DNA from: Nannobrachium achirus
Taxonomy: Eukaryota > Chordata > Actinopteri > Myctophiformes > Myctophidae
Direction of reading: 5' to 3'
Assembly: GCA_963921795.1 (NCBI GenBank)
Contig: OY997642.1
Location: forward strand, 29,214,154 to 29,278,153
DNA: 64,000 nucleotides
Below, piece after piece: positions 55,608-64,000 of this stretch. Every line of letters starts with the position of its first letter. Position 1 is the stretch's first letter. The notes under the pieces are model-generated. The model was given only the letters and a program-made list of their open reading frames with translations. It was not told the DNA's origin and made no database searches. The position numbers and the translations under genes are program-made.

Positions 55608-56035
55608 TCACTTTTCACAACAAATATTTTAACAGTAGATTACCATCAGAATTATCAATAGGGAAGTTAAGCAGAAAGCTACCACAATAGCTGTACGTAA
55701 CAAGACACCGAAATTAGCAGCTTTTAGCAAAGCAAACAGTGGAACAAACCCTGTGTGTTTGTTATTGAAAGAGACAGGCTGGCCTACATTCCTCAATCCC
55801 CAACCCATCCCCCCAAGCCCATGCCTGAACTTCACTTCATAACAGAACAATTCACAGAATGCACCCCTGGCCTTATTCAATTTACCAAGTACTCCTTGGA
55901 AAAATGTAAATGTAAGATAAAAAACACTGTTCCAAAGAAAAACTATTGTCATCATTATCAATTATTTACTCGTGTTAAGTGATAAAATGTATTCTCTGTT
56001 ATTAATAGAGACAGGAGCCCTGTTACTGAACAATT
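55608..56035. other. no gene seen
   Basis: AT-rich spacer. The opposing short frames here show no family. Confidence 0.4.
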
Positions 56036-56262
56036 TACAATTTTACAATTTAGGCATTTAGCAGACGCTATTAATCCAGAGCGATTTACAATAGCAAGAT
56101 AATACATCAATACATGAAATGCATAGAAATAGTAATCTAAGAAATACGTAGAGGTAGGTAGGTAGGTAGCCAAAGCACCTATTCTGTAAAAACGTTATAA
56201 GAAATGCTATCAAAATCTAAATTAGGCTTACATGTATGGTCATTGAGGGTAAGCAAGTGCTA
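56036..56262 (-). repeat. retroposon 3'-end repeat
   Basis: It begins TTTAGGCATTTAGCAGACGC and CCAGAGCGATTTACAAT. It continues with AATACATCAATACATG, a GTAGGTAG run and ACATGTATGGTCATTGA, as in 16530-16745. Confidence 0.65.
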
Positions 56263-56334
56263 CAGTGATTAACATAAGTATATAGAGCTTTAACTTCTAA
56301 ACACATATATATCAAAAATGTCCTAAAGACAAGT

Positions 56335-56406
56335 TGCGTTGGCCGGGAATCGAACCCGGGTCAACTGCTTGGAAGGCAGCTATGCTCACCACTATACCAC
56401 CAACGC
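56335..56406 (-). tRNA. tRNA-Gly (TCC)
   Basis: A 72-base gene with intact stems, loop CTTCCAA and B box GGTTCGATTCC. It has GGTGAG in the D loop where the 18989 copy has GGTTAG. Confidence 0.96.
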
Positions 56407-56804
56407 TGTATGCAGGGGTTGTCCATAAAATTAGTTTAAGTATAGGCTTTTCACTCAAAAGACATTACACAATTTTTATTTCAATGAAATTATTACTCTA
56501 CCCTAACCCTAACCCTAACCCAATTTACACATCACTGTATCAGTAAGTACTGCAATTCAAACTACTGGTATTTTGAGCTTGTGGAGATACAAAAGATCTG
56601 GTACATTGTGCCATCTTTATTGGTGTACATTTTTTAAACAAAGACAGAATCTAAAAAATAAAGCAAATAATAAATAAAATAAACTGTGGCCAATGTTGAC
56701 AATAGACATTGACAGGCTGTAACACTGTAATGGTCTTTTAAAATCATGTTCTGCTATACAAGTAGTGCTTATTGTCCCACAAGCAGTACAACTCACAAAA
56801 GAAG
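56407..56804. other. spacer between tRNA genes with a telomere-type tract
   Basis: (CCCTAA)3-4 is at 56501-56521. The rest is AT-rich without a gene. Confidence 0.6.
56501..56521. repeat. short (CCCTAA)n tract
   Basis: Three and a half uninterrupted CCCTAA units. Confidence 0.9.
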
Positions 56805-56877
56805 CGCCCAACGTGGGGCTCGAACCCACGACCCTGAGATTAAGAGTCTCATGCTCTACCGACTGAGCTAGCCGGGC
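56805..56877 (-). tRNA. tRNA-Lys (CTT)
   Basis: A 73-base gene. The acceptor GCCCGGC pairs with GTTGGGC, the A box is TAGCTCAGTCGG, the anticodon loop is CTCTTAA, and the B box is GGTTCGAGCCC. TTTT lies some bases downstream on the minus strand. Confidence 0.96.
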
Positions 56878-57167
56878 TACATAGCTTTTCAAGTTCCTGT
56901 TAATCTCTTAAAGATATTATCCACAATCTGCATGTCACATGCCCATAAATGGAGATACCCATGATGCTGATTGTGGAGAATTATGGTCAAAGTTCTTTAT
57001 TATCTGACATCAAATGCTCATACATGGAGATCCGGACATCAGTGCAAATTGATTATCATTACCAATTTTAGAGAAAGAGAGAGACTAATGGAGATTCCCA
57101 AACAACTGATTGAGATCACAGATGAAAAAGGCCAATACAGTGTTTATTAATATTTCTTAATATTGTT

Positions 57168-57609
57168 TGTAAAAGCCACAGCACTGCTTTTCTTTGTTAG
57201 TTTATAGTTATTATTTGTATTATTATATTTGTGATTATTTGGTATTATTTGGCATGTTAGTCTATTAGTTTATGAGTTAATTGTTTATTGGATTATTGGT
57301 TTGGGCACCAGGGGCATGCCACTCCCAGGCCTGATTGATTGACAGGCTATATATAGGCCTGGGTGATTGGGGAAGGGCATGCACCTGGTGGACAAACGTT
57401 TTTTTACCAGTGCCAGAGCCACAGTGAAGAGCCTCAGAACTATGCCATGGAGAATGTTTGTATTACTTTATTGGGAGAATTAAACCTGCAACCAAAACAT
57501 CAAGTCGCTTTGTGGACATTGTGTGCTTATGCCTGCGTACAGCCTAAATCTGGGTGCATCAGTGAGTTTGTCTAGGAGGTTTGTTTTGGAACCACAAGCT
57601 GCACTTTCA
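57168..57609 (+). promoter_or_regulatory. 5' LTR (442 bp)
   Basis: It starts TGTAAAAGCCACAGCACTG and ends GCTGCACTTTCA. A TATA-like GGCTATATATAGGCC lies at about 57342-57360 and an ATTAAA-type polyadenylation signal at about 57479. The expected U3-R-U5 order is therefore plausible. Confidence 0.9.
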
Positions 57610-58043
57610 AAGTAAAAAACCCTGTCCTTTGAGAAGCTGCACAAGGAAAGAGCTTGAGAAGTGTTGGATTGATTTGGCATTGGAAAGCCACAACACTTAA
57701 AAGGGAGAAAACAAAAGGATATTGCGGTATGTAACTGAAACGGACACTGAAAAGCTGTACAGGAAAACGGCATAACTTTTGGAGTTATTCATTTTTGTGT
57801 TTGTCACTGCTAAAGCTCTTATTGGTGACCCGTTTGCTGCACTGCCGTCCGTTTTTATCCTTTTGTCACCGCTGGACTTTTATTGGTGATTTTTCTACAG
57901 TCCATTATTAGTATTTTTGTATGTCACTGTCGGACTTTTATCTGTGACATTATTGTTGTTTAGCCACTGCCACTGCCATTTTATTTTTGATACGTTTTTC
58001 TACTGGACCCTGTGAGCTCTGCACCGCACTTTAGGTGGGCAAC

Positions 58044-58937
58044 ATGTCAGACTGGTGGGGTTCTGATGAACCTCCTGAGCTCAGTCCAGAAGTTATTGAC
58101 AAAATGTCAGACTGGTGGTATGCTGATGAACAGAGTCCAGAACCCGGTGACTGGTCGGATGATGACCCGCCTCCAGAACTAAGTCAGAAGGTCATTGACG
58201 AAATGGTGAAAAGATATGTTGCTAACATTCAGGAGGAGGACACGGTGAACACACCGCTTGCTTCCTTGTGTGAATGTGCAGCTCCAAGCCAGATGCAGGG
58301 TCTGGGGGAGCTCAGAGGGAGTTTTACCGCAAGTGTGGAGGGGAAGACACCTCCAGGAGAGGACAAAGAGACGTGGCAGGGAGAGGAGGCAAGTGTCTCA
58401 CTCTCACAGTCCGGGCTGAAGGACCCACAGGCTCTGGAAAAGGTTCTGGAGCTGAAGGATATCCGGTGGGAACAGCCGACCAGCCCTGCTGAAGAGGACA
58501 TGGACGATGGTGAAATGGCGGCGGAGACGGGCGGCTCCTCTGCTGTCGGCGGCGCCCCATCCGAAACTGAAGAGGAGGACATGGACAACGGTGAGATGGC
58601 CGTGGAGACGGGCAGCTCCTCTGCTGTCGGCGACGCCCCATCCGAAACTCAAGAGGACAGTGAGATGGCTGTGGAGACAGGCGGCTCCTCGGCTGTCAGT
58701 GATGTCACATCTGACGATGGACAGTGGTCCAAAAAGGATGAAGGCCGCAATCGGCTGAACCAAAAGAAAATGAACAAAAAGCAGCGTGCCCAGGAGAAGA
58801 GGAAGCAGACGGAGCAGAAGGAGAGTGGGAAGGGTGAGGAGAAAGATGTGCCAGAAGAAAGGGGCCTACACGTACCTTTCTTTCTGTGGTGGCTTGAGGG
58901 CTTCATGAAGCCTTTAGCTGTCTGCTGCAAGACCTGA
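58044..58937 (+). CDS. unrecognised acidic/basic repeat protein of the LTR element
   Basis: The frame starts at ATG 58044, eight bases after an in-frame TAG, and stops with TGA at 58935-58937, giving 297 residues. The N-terminus has two related tryptophan- and acid-rich segments (MSDWWGSDEPPELSPEVIDK; later PPPELSQKVIDEM). Three tandem repeats of 22-27 residues follow at about 150-225, each with GEMAVETGGSSAV-like text and SETE ends. A lysine/arginine-rich stretch (KKMNKKQRAQEKRKQTEQ) at about 240-265 could bind nucleic acid or act as a nuclear signal. A hydrophobic tail has VPFFLWWLEGF. No signal peptide, zinc knuckle or catalytic motif is seen. It could be a reduced Gag-like protein or a captured host gene. 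Confidence 0.65.
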   Translation: MSDWWGSDEPPELSPEVIDKMSDWWYADEQSPEPGDWSDDDPPPELSQKVIDEMVKRYVANIQEEDTVNTPLASLCECAAPSQMQGLGELRGSFTASVEGKTPPGEDKETWQGEEASVSLSQSGLKDPQALEKVLELKDIRWEQPTSPAEEDMDDGEMAAETGGSSAVGGAPSETEEEDMDNGEMAVETGSSSAVGDAPSETQEDSEMAVETGGSSAVSDVTSDDGQWSKKDEGRNRLNQKKMNKKQRAQEKRKQTEQKESGKGEEKDVPEERGLHVPFFLWWLEGFMKPLAVCCKT

Positions 58938-59132
58938 GCCACCTGCATCGACTACAACAGAGCTTGACTTTTCTCTCCATCTTTCTCTTTCATTTCTTTC
59001 TTTTGCAGTGTCATCAAAGAAGAATCAGTCAAGACTAAATACAATACACATACCACATACCCTTGATTAATGATTCTAATGTTTATGGCTTCTTTAATGT
59101 TTTGTTTGTAATTGGTCATATAATTCCCAATT

Positions 59133-59141
59133 GGGGGGGAG
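59133..59141 (+). promoter_or_regulatory. polypurine tract
   Basis: A GGGGGGGAG run directly upstream of the 3' LTR, the usual primer site for plus-strand DNA synthesis in LTR elements. Confidence 0.75.
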
Positions 59142-59582
59142 TGTAAAAGCCACAGCACTGCTTTTCTTTGTTAGTTTATAGTTATTATTTGTATTATTAT
59201 ATTTGTGATTATTTGGTATTATTTGGCATGTTAGTCTATTAGTTTATGAGTTAATTGTTTATTGGATTATTGGTTTGGGCACCAGGGGCATGCCACTCCC
59301 AGGCCTGATTGATTGACAGGCTATATATAGGCCTGGGTGATTGGGGAAGGGCATGCACCTGGTGGACAAACGGTTTTTTACCAGTGCCAGAGCCACAGTG
59401 AAGAGCCTCAGAACTATGCCATGGAGAATGTTTGTATTACTTTATTGGGAGAATTAAACCTGCAACCAAAACATCAAGTCGCTTTGTGGACATTGTGTGC
59501 TTATGCCTGCGTACAGCCTAAATCTGGGTGCATCAGTGAGTTTGTCTAGGAGGTTTGTTTGGAACCACAAGCTGCACTTTCA
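59142..59582 (+). promoter_or_regulatory. 3' LTR (441 bp)
   Basis: Nearly identical to the 5' LTR. Differences seen by eye are a T/G change in the CAAACGTTTTTT stretch and one fewer T in GGTTTGTTTTGG. Confidence 0.9.
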
Positions 59583-59587
59583 TTGTT

Positions 59588-60204
59588 ACTATTCAGGTTA
59601 CAAAATCCTAACTCTGTTACTTTTCTGGCAGGTGAGCAGCAGGAGAGAGTCAACTCCACAACCGCTCTGTATGGGATATCTGCACACTCGGATTGATATA
59701 ATTTAAATTGGTAATTAATTTCATGCTTGATGTGATGAAGTAACTACCATGTTACAGCATTAACATTAACTACTATCCAATCTGGGAACACATAAATGAA
59801 AAATGTATGGTTTGTGTATGAGGCTCATATGACTATAAAGGTTAAATGCTGTGAACTACTGTCTGAACTTACAGTATACTGTAGGTCATTGTTACCCTGC
59901 TGTACTGTAAGTAACACACTACGTGTCTCTGTATTCTTGTAATGATAAGGGAACGTATCAATGAATTCCACGATCTAACTGTCATATGCTGTACTCTCTT
60001 ATATACTGTATGTCAACCTCCATTTTAGGAAGCAAGAATTTAGCCAGCTGCCACTAGGATGGTATGCTCACTGTTTTTCTCTCCAAAATACAACAATTTA
60101 AGATATTGTCCTTTTATTTTCTTATTTTGGTTATGGATTTATCCATATCCATATTTATTGAAGTTATTATTTATTTAATCCAACAGAGATTAACTATGAT
60201 TTTA
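59588..60204. other. no gene seen
   Basis: AT-rich flank with scattered TAACTACCATG words that become dense after 60205. Confidence 0.4.
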
Positions 60205-60414
60205 GAGCATTAACTACCATGACACAGCATGTACCATCATTAACTACCATGCAACTACCATGTTAGATCTTTAACTGTCACAGCATGTACTATGTACCAT
60301 TAGCCACCATGTTCATTAACTACCATCTAACAACCATATTGGAGCATTAACTACCATGTAACTACCATATCAGATCATTAACTACAATGTAACTACCATT
60401 TTAATGCATTAACT
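60205..60414. repeat. degenerate minisatellite of ATTAACTACCATG
   Basis: About ten loose copies of CATTAACTACCAT, with CAACTACCAT and GTAACTACCAT variants, at irregular spacing. The hAT MITE inserted in its last copy. Confidence 0.75.
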
Positions 60415-60839
60415 CAGGGGTCTTCAACGTTTTCAGGCCGGGGACCCCCAAACTGATGGGGAGATGGAGCAGGGACCCCCTACCACCTCGTAGGGTGGGG
60501 GGGTCGGGGCTACGACATATTATTTATTTTAAACATGTACAAGTTACAGCGAGCAGGGTGGGCCGTACCACTACCATTTCTAAACATACTACTTATTAAC
60601 TGAGAACCAATGTCAATAATATCAACAATCTGTCAATTGCATAGTAATCATGTATTCAAGCTATTCAAAATGGATAGAATCATGATTTATTTTTTAAATA
60701 AATGTAAAAAAAATAAAAAATAAATAAATAAATTGAAATCTTTTTTTTTTTTTTTTTTTTTTATCAATAATTTCGCGGACCCCCTGCAGTACCTCCGCGG
60801 ACCCCCTGGGGGTCGCGGACCCCCTGTTGAAGACCCCTG
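60415..60839. mobile_element. non-autonomous hAT element (MITE), younger copy
   Basis: Ends CAGGGGTCTTCAACG and GTTGAAGACCCCTG are the same family as 1832-2238. The flanking duplication CATTAACT is exact (60407-60414 and 60840-60847). The interior has GGACCCCC words near both ends and a 22-base T run at about 60741-60762. Confidence 0.9.
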
Positions 60840-60847
60840 CATTAACT

Positions 60848-62079
60848 AGAATAGTGCGCTCCTCTGAGCGCAGGTCTCCACCAGGCAAAATATGTCACAC
60901 ACGTCAAGTTTGAAGTATTTTTTTTTTTTTTTTTTTGCAACCTCATTTTTCACCCAGTGCCAATTGTCCAACGTAATCCTGGGCGCTACACTGCCACTGG
61001 GGAGCAACGGCAGTATAGAGACCAGGATTACTGCATGTTTTTTGTGAGGGTACCTACCCTATGAGACATGGTGAGAACAAGCAAACTCCCCTTTGTATGG
61101 GTACTTAGGGGAATCGGACAGATTCATGTTGATCACATGACTGTAGAGCTACTGTCTACCGATTTGTGTGATTTTTATCCGTCCGGTGGACAGGGGGCAA
61201 AACATAGTCTCCCCATGCCTTCAGCCTGGTGGAGATGAAGATATTTCATTGACATTAAAGTAATGTAAATAATTGTTTGAGAAAATGATATAATATGGGC
61301 CTAATTATTTCTCTTCTGCTCTGTAATTGTATATTTATTTTTTACTTATTTTGTTTTATGCATCCTAATGTCATTTTATAATTGTTTTTCCTTTGATGTT
61401 TTGTAATATTACAGAAAAGAATTGTATTTTTTTTATTTGTGTTTTTACAATGATTTTGTTCATTTCAAATGCACTTTAGTCTGATTTTCATAGTTCATGG
61501 TTATCCTTTAAGATTTATACTTACCTTCATATTTACCTGTTCAGTTTAAAAATAAGTTTCAAAATAAGAAATGGGAATATACCTACCTGCATACTTACCT
61601 GATTGAATTTGAATGTAATGGGTAAGGGGAAACTTGAAATGTTATACTTACAGAGTACTTACCTGTGAAAAGTGTTAATTTGAAGTTAATTCAGAAAATG
61701 TATTTTCTTTTTATTAAAGAGCTGAAGAGACAGGTAGACCTCTGTTATTGAACAAACACTATATTAATGAATACTGTCAGAATATAATACCTTCTAACAA
61801 AATCCTTAAATGGGCAGTTCTGACTACTGTTGATGCTCAATGCTTGTTGCTTTATTCAAGGTGACCTTTCTCTTGGAAAAATGTGTTTGACTTCCTGCCT
61901 GTTTGTTTTTATTTCATTAGAAGTGTAATGCTGACATGTACCCACACTTATGGTCTTTATGAGAAGTTGTAGACTTACATTCACTTTGTATACAACAGCT
62001 AATTACGTGTTGTATGTTTGTGTTGGTGAAATGTTGTGTAGGCCTCATACTATTTTTGTCTATCTACTCCAGTGTTTCT
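60848..62079. other. no gene seen
   Basis: AT-rich, with a T run at about 60917-60935. Short frames show no recognised family. Confidence 0.4.
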
Positions 62080-62250
62080 CAAACTTGTACACTTAAAGTT
62101 TCCCCTTAACTCTGACAGCATACAAATGGACCCTAACGGGACCAACGGGTCCATTTGGTTCCATGTGTATGCTGTTAGAGTTTACAGACTTGTCAGGGTC
62201 AATTTAGACCCCCCTAAAGGAACCCACAAAGTCCCTGGAATCCACTTTCT
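62080..62250 (+). repeat. dispersed repeat related to 36628-36745
   Basis: Shared words are GGTTCCATGTGTATGCTGT / GGTTCCATTTGTATAATGT, CAGGGTCAATTTAGACCCCC and AAAGGAACCCA. A GGGACCAACGGGTCC palindrome sits in the middle of this copy. Confidence 0.55.
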
Positions 62251-62389
62251 TATTCTTATTCCTATTCCTGTTTCTGTCATTTTACAGTTTCACACTTTCC
62301 TGCTGTCTGAGAACCCATTGTGTCAAATAAACTTGACAAATGTATTTCGTCTTTTTTTTTCTTTCTTTCTTTTAAATGCATGCAAATGC

Positions 62390-62830
62390 ATCACACTTTA
62401 CTTAGTCCCGACAATGAAGCTTTATGATGAATTATGCATTATTATAGATGCATCCATATGATTGTCACTTTACTTAACACATACTGTACAATGATGACTC
62501 ATGATACTTCATGGGCTATTAGTTGATTTGAGTTGTGTGTATAGGTGATCATAATGTATTACAAGCAGTCAGTCAAGAGTGCATTATAATGCACTATGAA
62601 TGTCCTCATAATGCATTATAGATGTGGTCTTCATAAGTATTCAAGAGCATCCATAGAACACTTGGACTTAAGTAATTATAAGTGTCATTATGTTGTATGG
62701 CTGTTGATATAGTGCATCATAAAGCATTGTGTGTTTATGAGTGTAGTTATGAAGCATTATGAATGCATTATAATGCATTATGAATGCCCTCATAATGCAT
62801 TATAAATGTGGGCTTCATAGAAAGTGTTAC
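62390..62830. repeat. repeat rich in CATAATGCATTATGAATG words
   Basis: ATAATGCATTAT and its variants recur about eight times between CACTTTACTTAG and CATAGAAAGTGTTACCC. The AGTGTTACCC end and mirrored ACTTTACTTA start suggest a MITE with internal subrepeats. Confidence 0.55.
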
Positions 62831-62835
62831 CCATT

Positions 62836-63046
62836 TGTATTCTTCTTCCTCCTCGTTGTATTGTTGTTTTTTAATATGTAAATAGGGCACTTTATTATGG
62901 GCAAAAAACCTGGTGTATTTTCCTTTTTTGGGGGGGTAAAATAGTGCATTTTTTTTTACATAATTATTTCCTTAACGGTTAACAGTTATGTAACCGACAG
63001 GGCTTAATGGTGACCAGTGAAGAACATTTCTCCATTTGGCTATCCC
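62836..63046 (-). mobile_element. MITE copy, reversed relative to 13031-13252
   Basis: It reads CTTCTTCCTCCTCGTTG at its left and CATTTCTCCATTTGGC at its right, the complement order of the 13-kb copy. A TAACGGTTAACAGTTATG stretch lies near the right end. Confidence 0.55.
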
Positions 63047-63184
63047 TACAACACACGCATCGCCGCTCGGCCGTGATCTGCATTGTATAATTAGATTTAA
63101 CCACAGACAAATTTTGAAACTATTTTGTCCCACTGACTCCCATTAATAAGATTTGTGTACCAAATTCAAAACGTTTTTGAAAGT

Positions 63185-63246
63185 TGCAGATCTACAAGCT
63201 CACAACACATCACAATGCAACATGTTATGAGCTTGTAGATCAGCTG
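63185..63246. repeat. palindrome of the AGATCTACAAGCTC family
   Basis: TGCAGATCTACAAGCTCAC and TATGAGCTTGTAGATCAGC form the arms, with a spacer AACACATCACAATGCAACATGT. The flanks include AGGGTTAAAGTGGTTAAAC, the complement of sequence next to the 34.0-kb copy. Confidence 0.7.
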
Positions 63247-63794
63247 TGTACAAATAGCCAATCTATATAGGGTTAAAGTGGTTAAACAGATTTTATGTTA
63301 ACGCATTTATTTTATTCATTGATCGATGCCCTGTTTTTATATCTATCAGTTTATCACATTTTTGAACATAGCATTTCTGTTCTACATTTCAACTGCCAAA
63401 CTCAGTTCATAGTGTGCTGCTAAGCATTCTTACCTTCTTGTTCCAGTTCATGTTGAACCAAGTTTTCTTTTCAGCATGGAATATGGTAAATATCACCCTC
63501 TGGTGGCGAAACGATGCAACACAGATCGAGAGCTTCATTTGACACTTGTCTCCTTCATAAAGCAAGAAAAATATAGTAATTATGTGACAATTTGAGACCA
63601 CATCACTTTTTTTTAACAATATATATTTGTTTTCACAAGATATTTCAACATATAACATTACATTACTTTTTTATACAAAAGTCAAAAAAAACTGTTCTAC
63701 CATTAAATGTCCCTAGTTAGTTTTTAACATAATGTCCTTAAGAATATATTATGTGCTTTTCTGTTTAATTTATTTGTATTTTTTTTTTACTATA
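63247..63794. other. no gene seen
   Basis: AT-rich, with no recognised gene or family. Confidence 0.4.
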
Positions 63795-63987
63795 TCTACT
63801 ACATAGTACTGTGTTCTATCCGTCTGTCATTCAATGTTATATGAGATACTTCAATGGTTTCCGAAATAAGCTTAGTCTTTTCTAGGATCTCCTTTTAGTT
63901 GACCTTGTACCAGTGAACTGTACCGTCATGAAACTGTACCTTTTTCTATGCAAACTTCTAATAAAGTCTTCAATCAATCAATCAATG
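63795..63987 (+). repeat. LINE-type 3' tail, copy 3
   Basis: Same sequence and orientation as 381-578, with a 5-base deletion (GTTTCCGAAATAAGC) and the AATAAAG plus CAAT repeat end. The window thus begins and ends with the same retroposon tail. Confidence 0.7.
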
Positions 63988-64000
63988 CGTAGAGATGCAA

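Larger units (their letters stand above)
57168..59582 (+). mobile_element. non-autonomous LTR retroelement, 2,415 bp, young
   Basis: Two direct LTRs (57168-57609 and 59142-59582) start TG and end CA. The element is flanked by an exact TTGTT duplication (57163-57167, 59583-59587). A polypurine tract GGGGGGGAG (59133-59141) abuts the 3' LTR. The LTRs differ at only about two places, so insertion is recent. The 1.5-kb interior encodes no gag, protease, reverse transcriptase or integrase motif, only one 297-codon ORF. No clear primer-binding site follows the 5' LTR. It must be mobilised in trans by a partner element not in this window. Confidence 0.92.

Noticed and set aside
58044-58937. Assigning the LTR-element ORF to a named gag or host gene family
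   Set aside because: No zinc knuckle, major homology region or other diagnostic motif is visible, and naming it would be a guess.
58229-58948. Long frames opposite and shifted to the 297-codon ORF
   Set aside because: They are shadows of a GC-rich, internally repeated coding strand. They lack initiation context and the plus frame is better supported.
57363-59549. Pair of 70-codon frames in the two LTRs
   Set aside because: They are identical because the LTRs are identical, and LTR sequence is normally non-coding. There is no support for a protein.

Overview
The window reads as intergenic DNA of a bony fish, probably a teleost. The reasons are many microsatellites, teleost-type hAT, Harbinger and piggyBac MITEs, LINE 3' tails, TTAGGG tracts, and dense clusters of nuclear tRNA genes with eukaryotic A and B boxes. 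I found no intact host protein-coding gene. A 56-codon open frame entering from the left edge is the only possible host exon. The species cannot be named from sequence alone.

Region 1 (1-14.7 kb) is a graveyard of transposons. It holds a LINE tail whose relatives recur at 6.1 kb and at the right edge, hAT and Harbinger MITEs, foldback hairpins, and a broken gypsy chromodomain. It also has a cluster of a dispersed motif built around CCATATATGG and a piggyBac-like MITE.

Region 2 (14.7-20.2 kb) has single tRNA genes: Val-CAC, Asp-GTC, Gly-TCC, Gly-GCC and Asp-GTC. Between them lie a dead LINE ORF1 (minus strand), a hairpin MITE and a 965-bp hAT MITE. A 2.1-kb nearly perfect inverted repeat follows (20286-22388), then an AT/telomere-repeat tract.

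Region 3 (26.6-39.1 kb) is a tandem tRNA array. The mature unit is exactly 1,025 bp and contains a near-canonical tRNA-Asp, a second tRNA-Asp with an altered anticodon stem, a tRNA-Gly-GCC and a tRNA-Val pseudogene that lost its B box. One tRNA-Asp is cut at its anticodon arm, and 6.37 kb separate the two halves. The array resumes in exact register afterwards. The 5' half with the same breakpoint occurs again at 39.02 kb, so the array edge and its flank were duplicated together.

Region 4 (39.1-47.1 kb) is the second copy of that flank. It is interrupted by a complete-looking 4.1-kb hAT transposon with TIRs, an exact 8-bp target duplication and a two-exon transposase frame, and by nested piggyBac-like and hairpin MITEs.

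Region 5 (47.1-57 kb) carries single tRNA genes: Leu-CAG (-), Asn-GTT (+), Leu-CAG (+), Asn-GTT (-), Asn-GTT (+), Gly-TCC (-) and Lys-CTT (-). A 1.35-kb hAT element lies between the two Leu/Asn pairs.

Region 6 (57.2-59.6 kb) is the most novel item: a 2.4-kb non-autonomous LTR retroelement. It has near-identical 441/442-bp LTRs, exact 5-bp target duplications and a polypurine tract. Where gag-pol would be it carries one 297-codon acidic/basic ORF with tandem repeats that I do not recognise. The remainder to 64 kb is MITEs, degenerate minisatellite and LINE tail.
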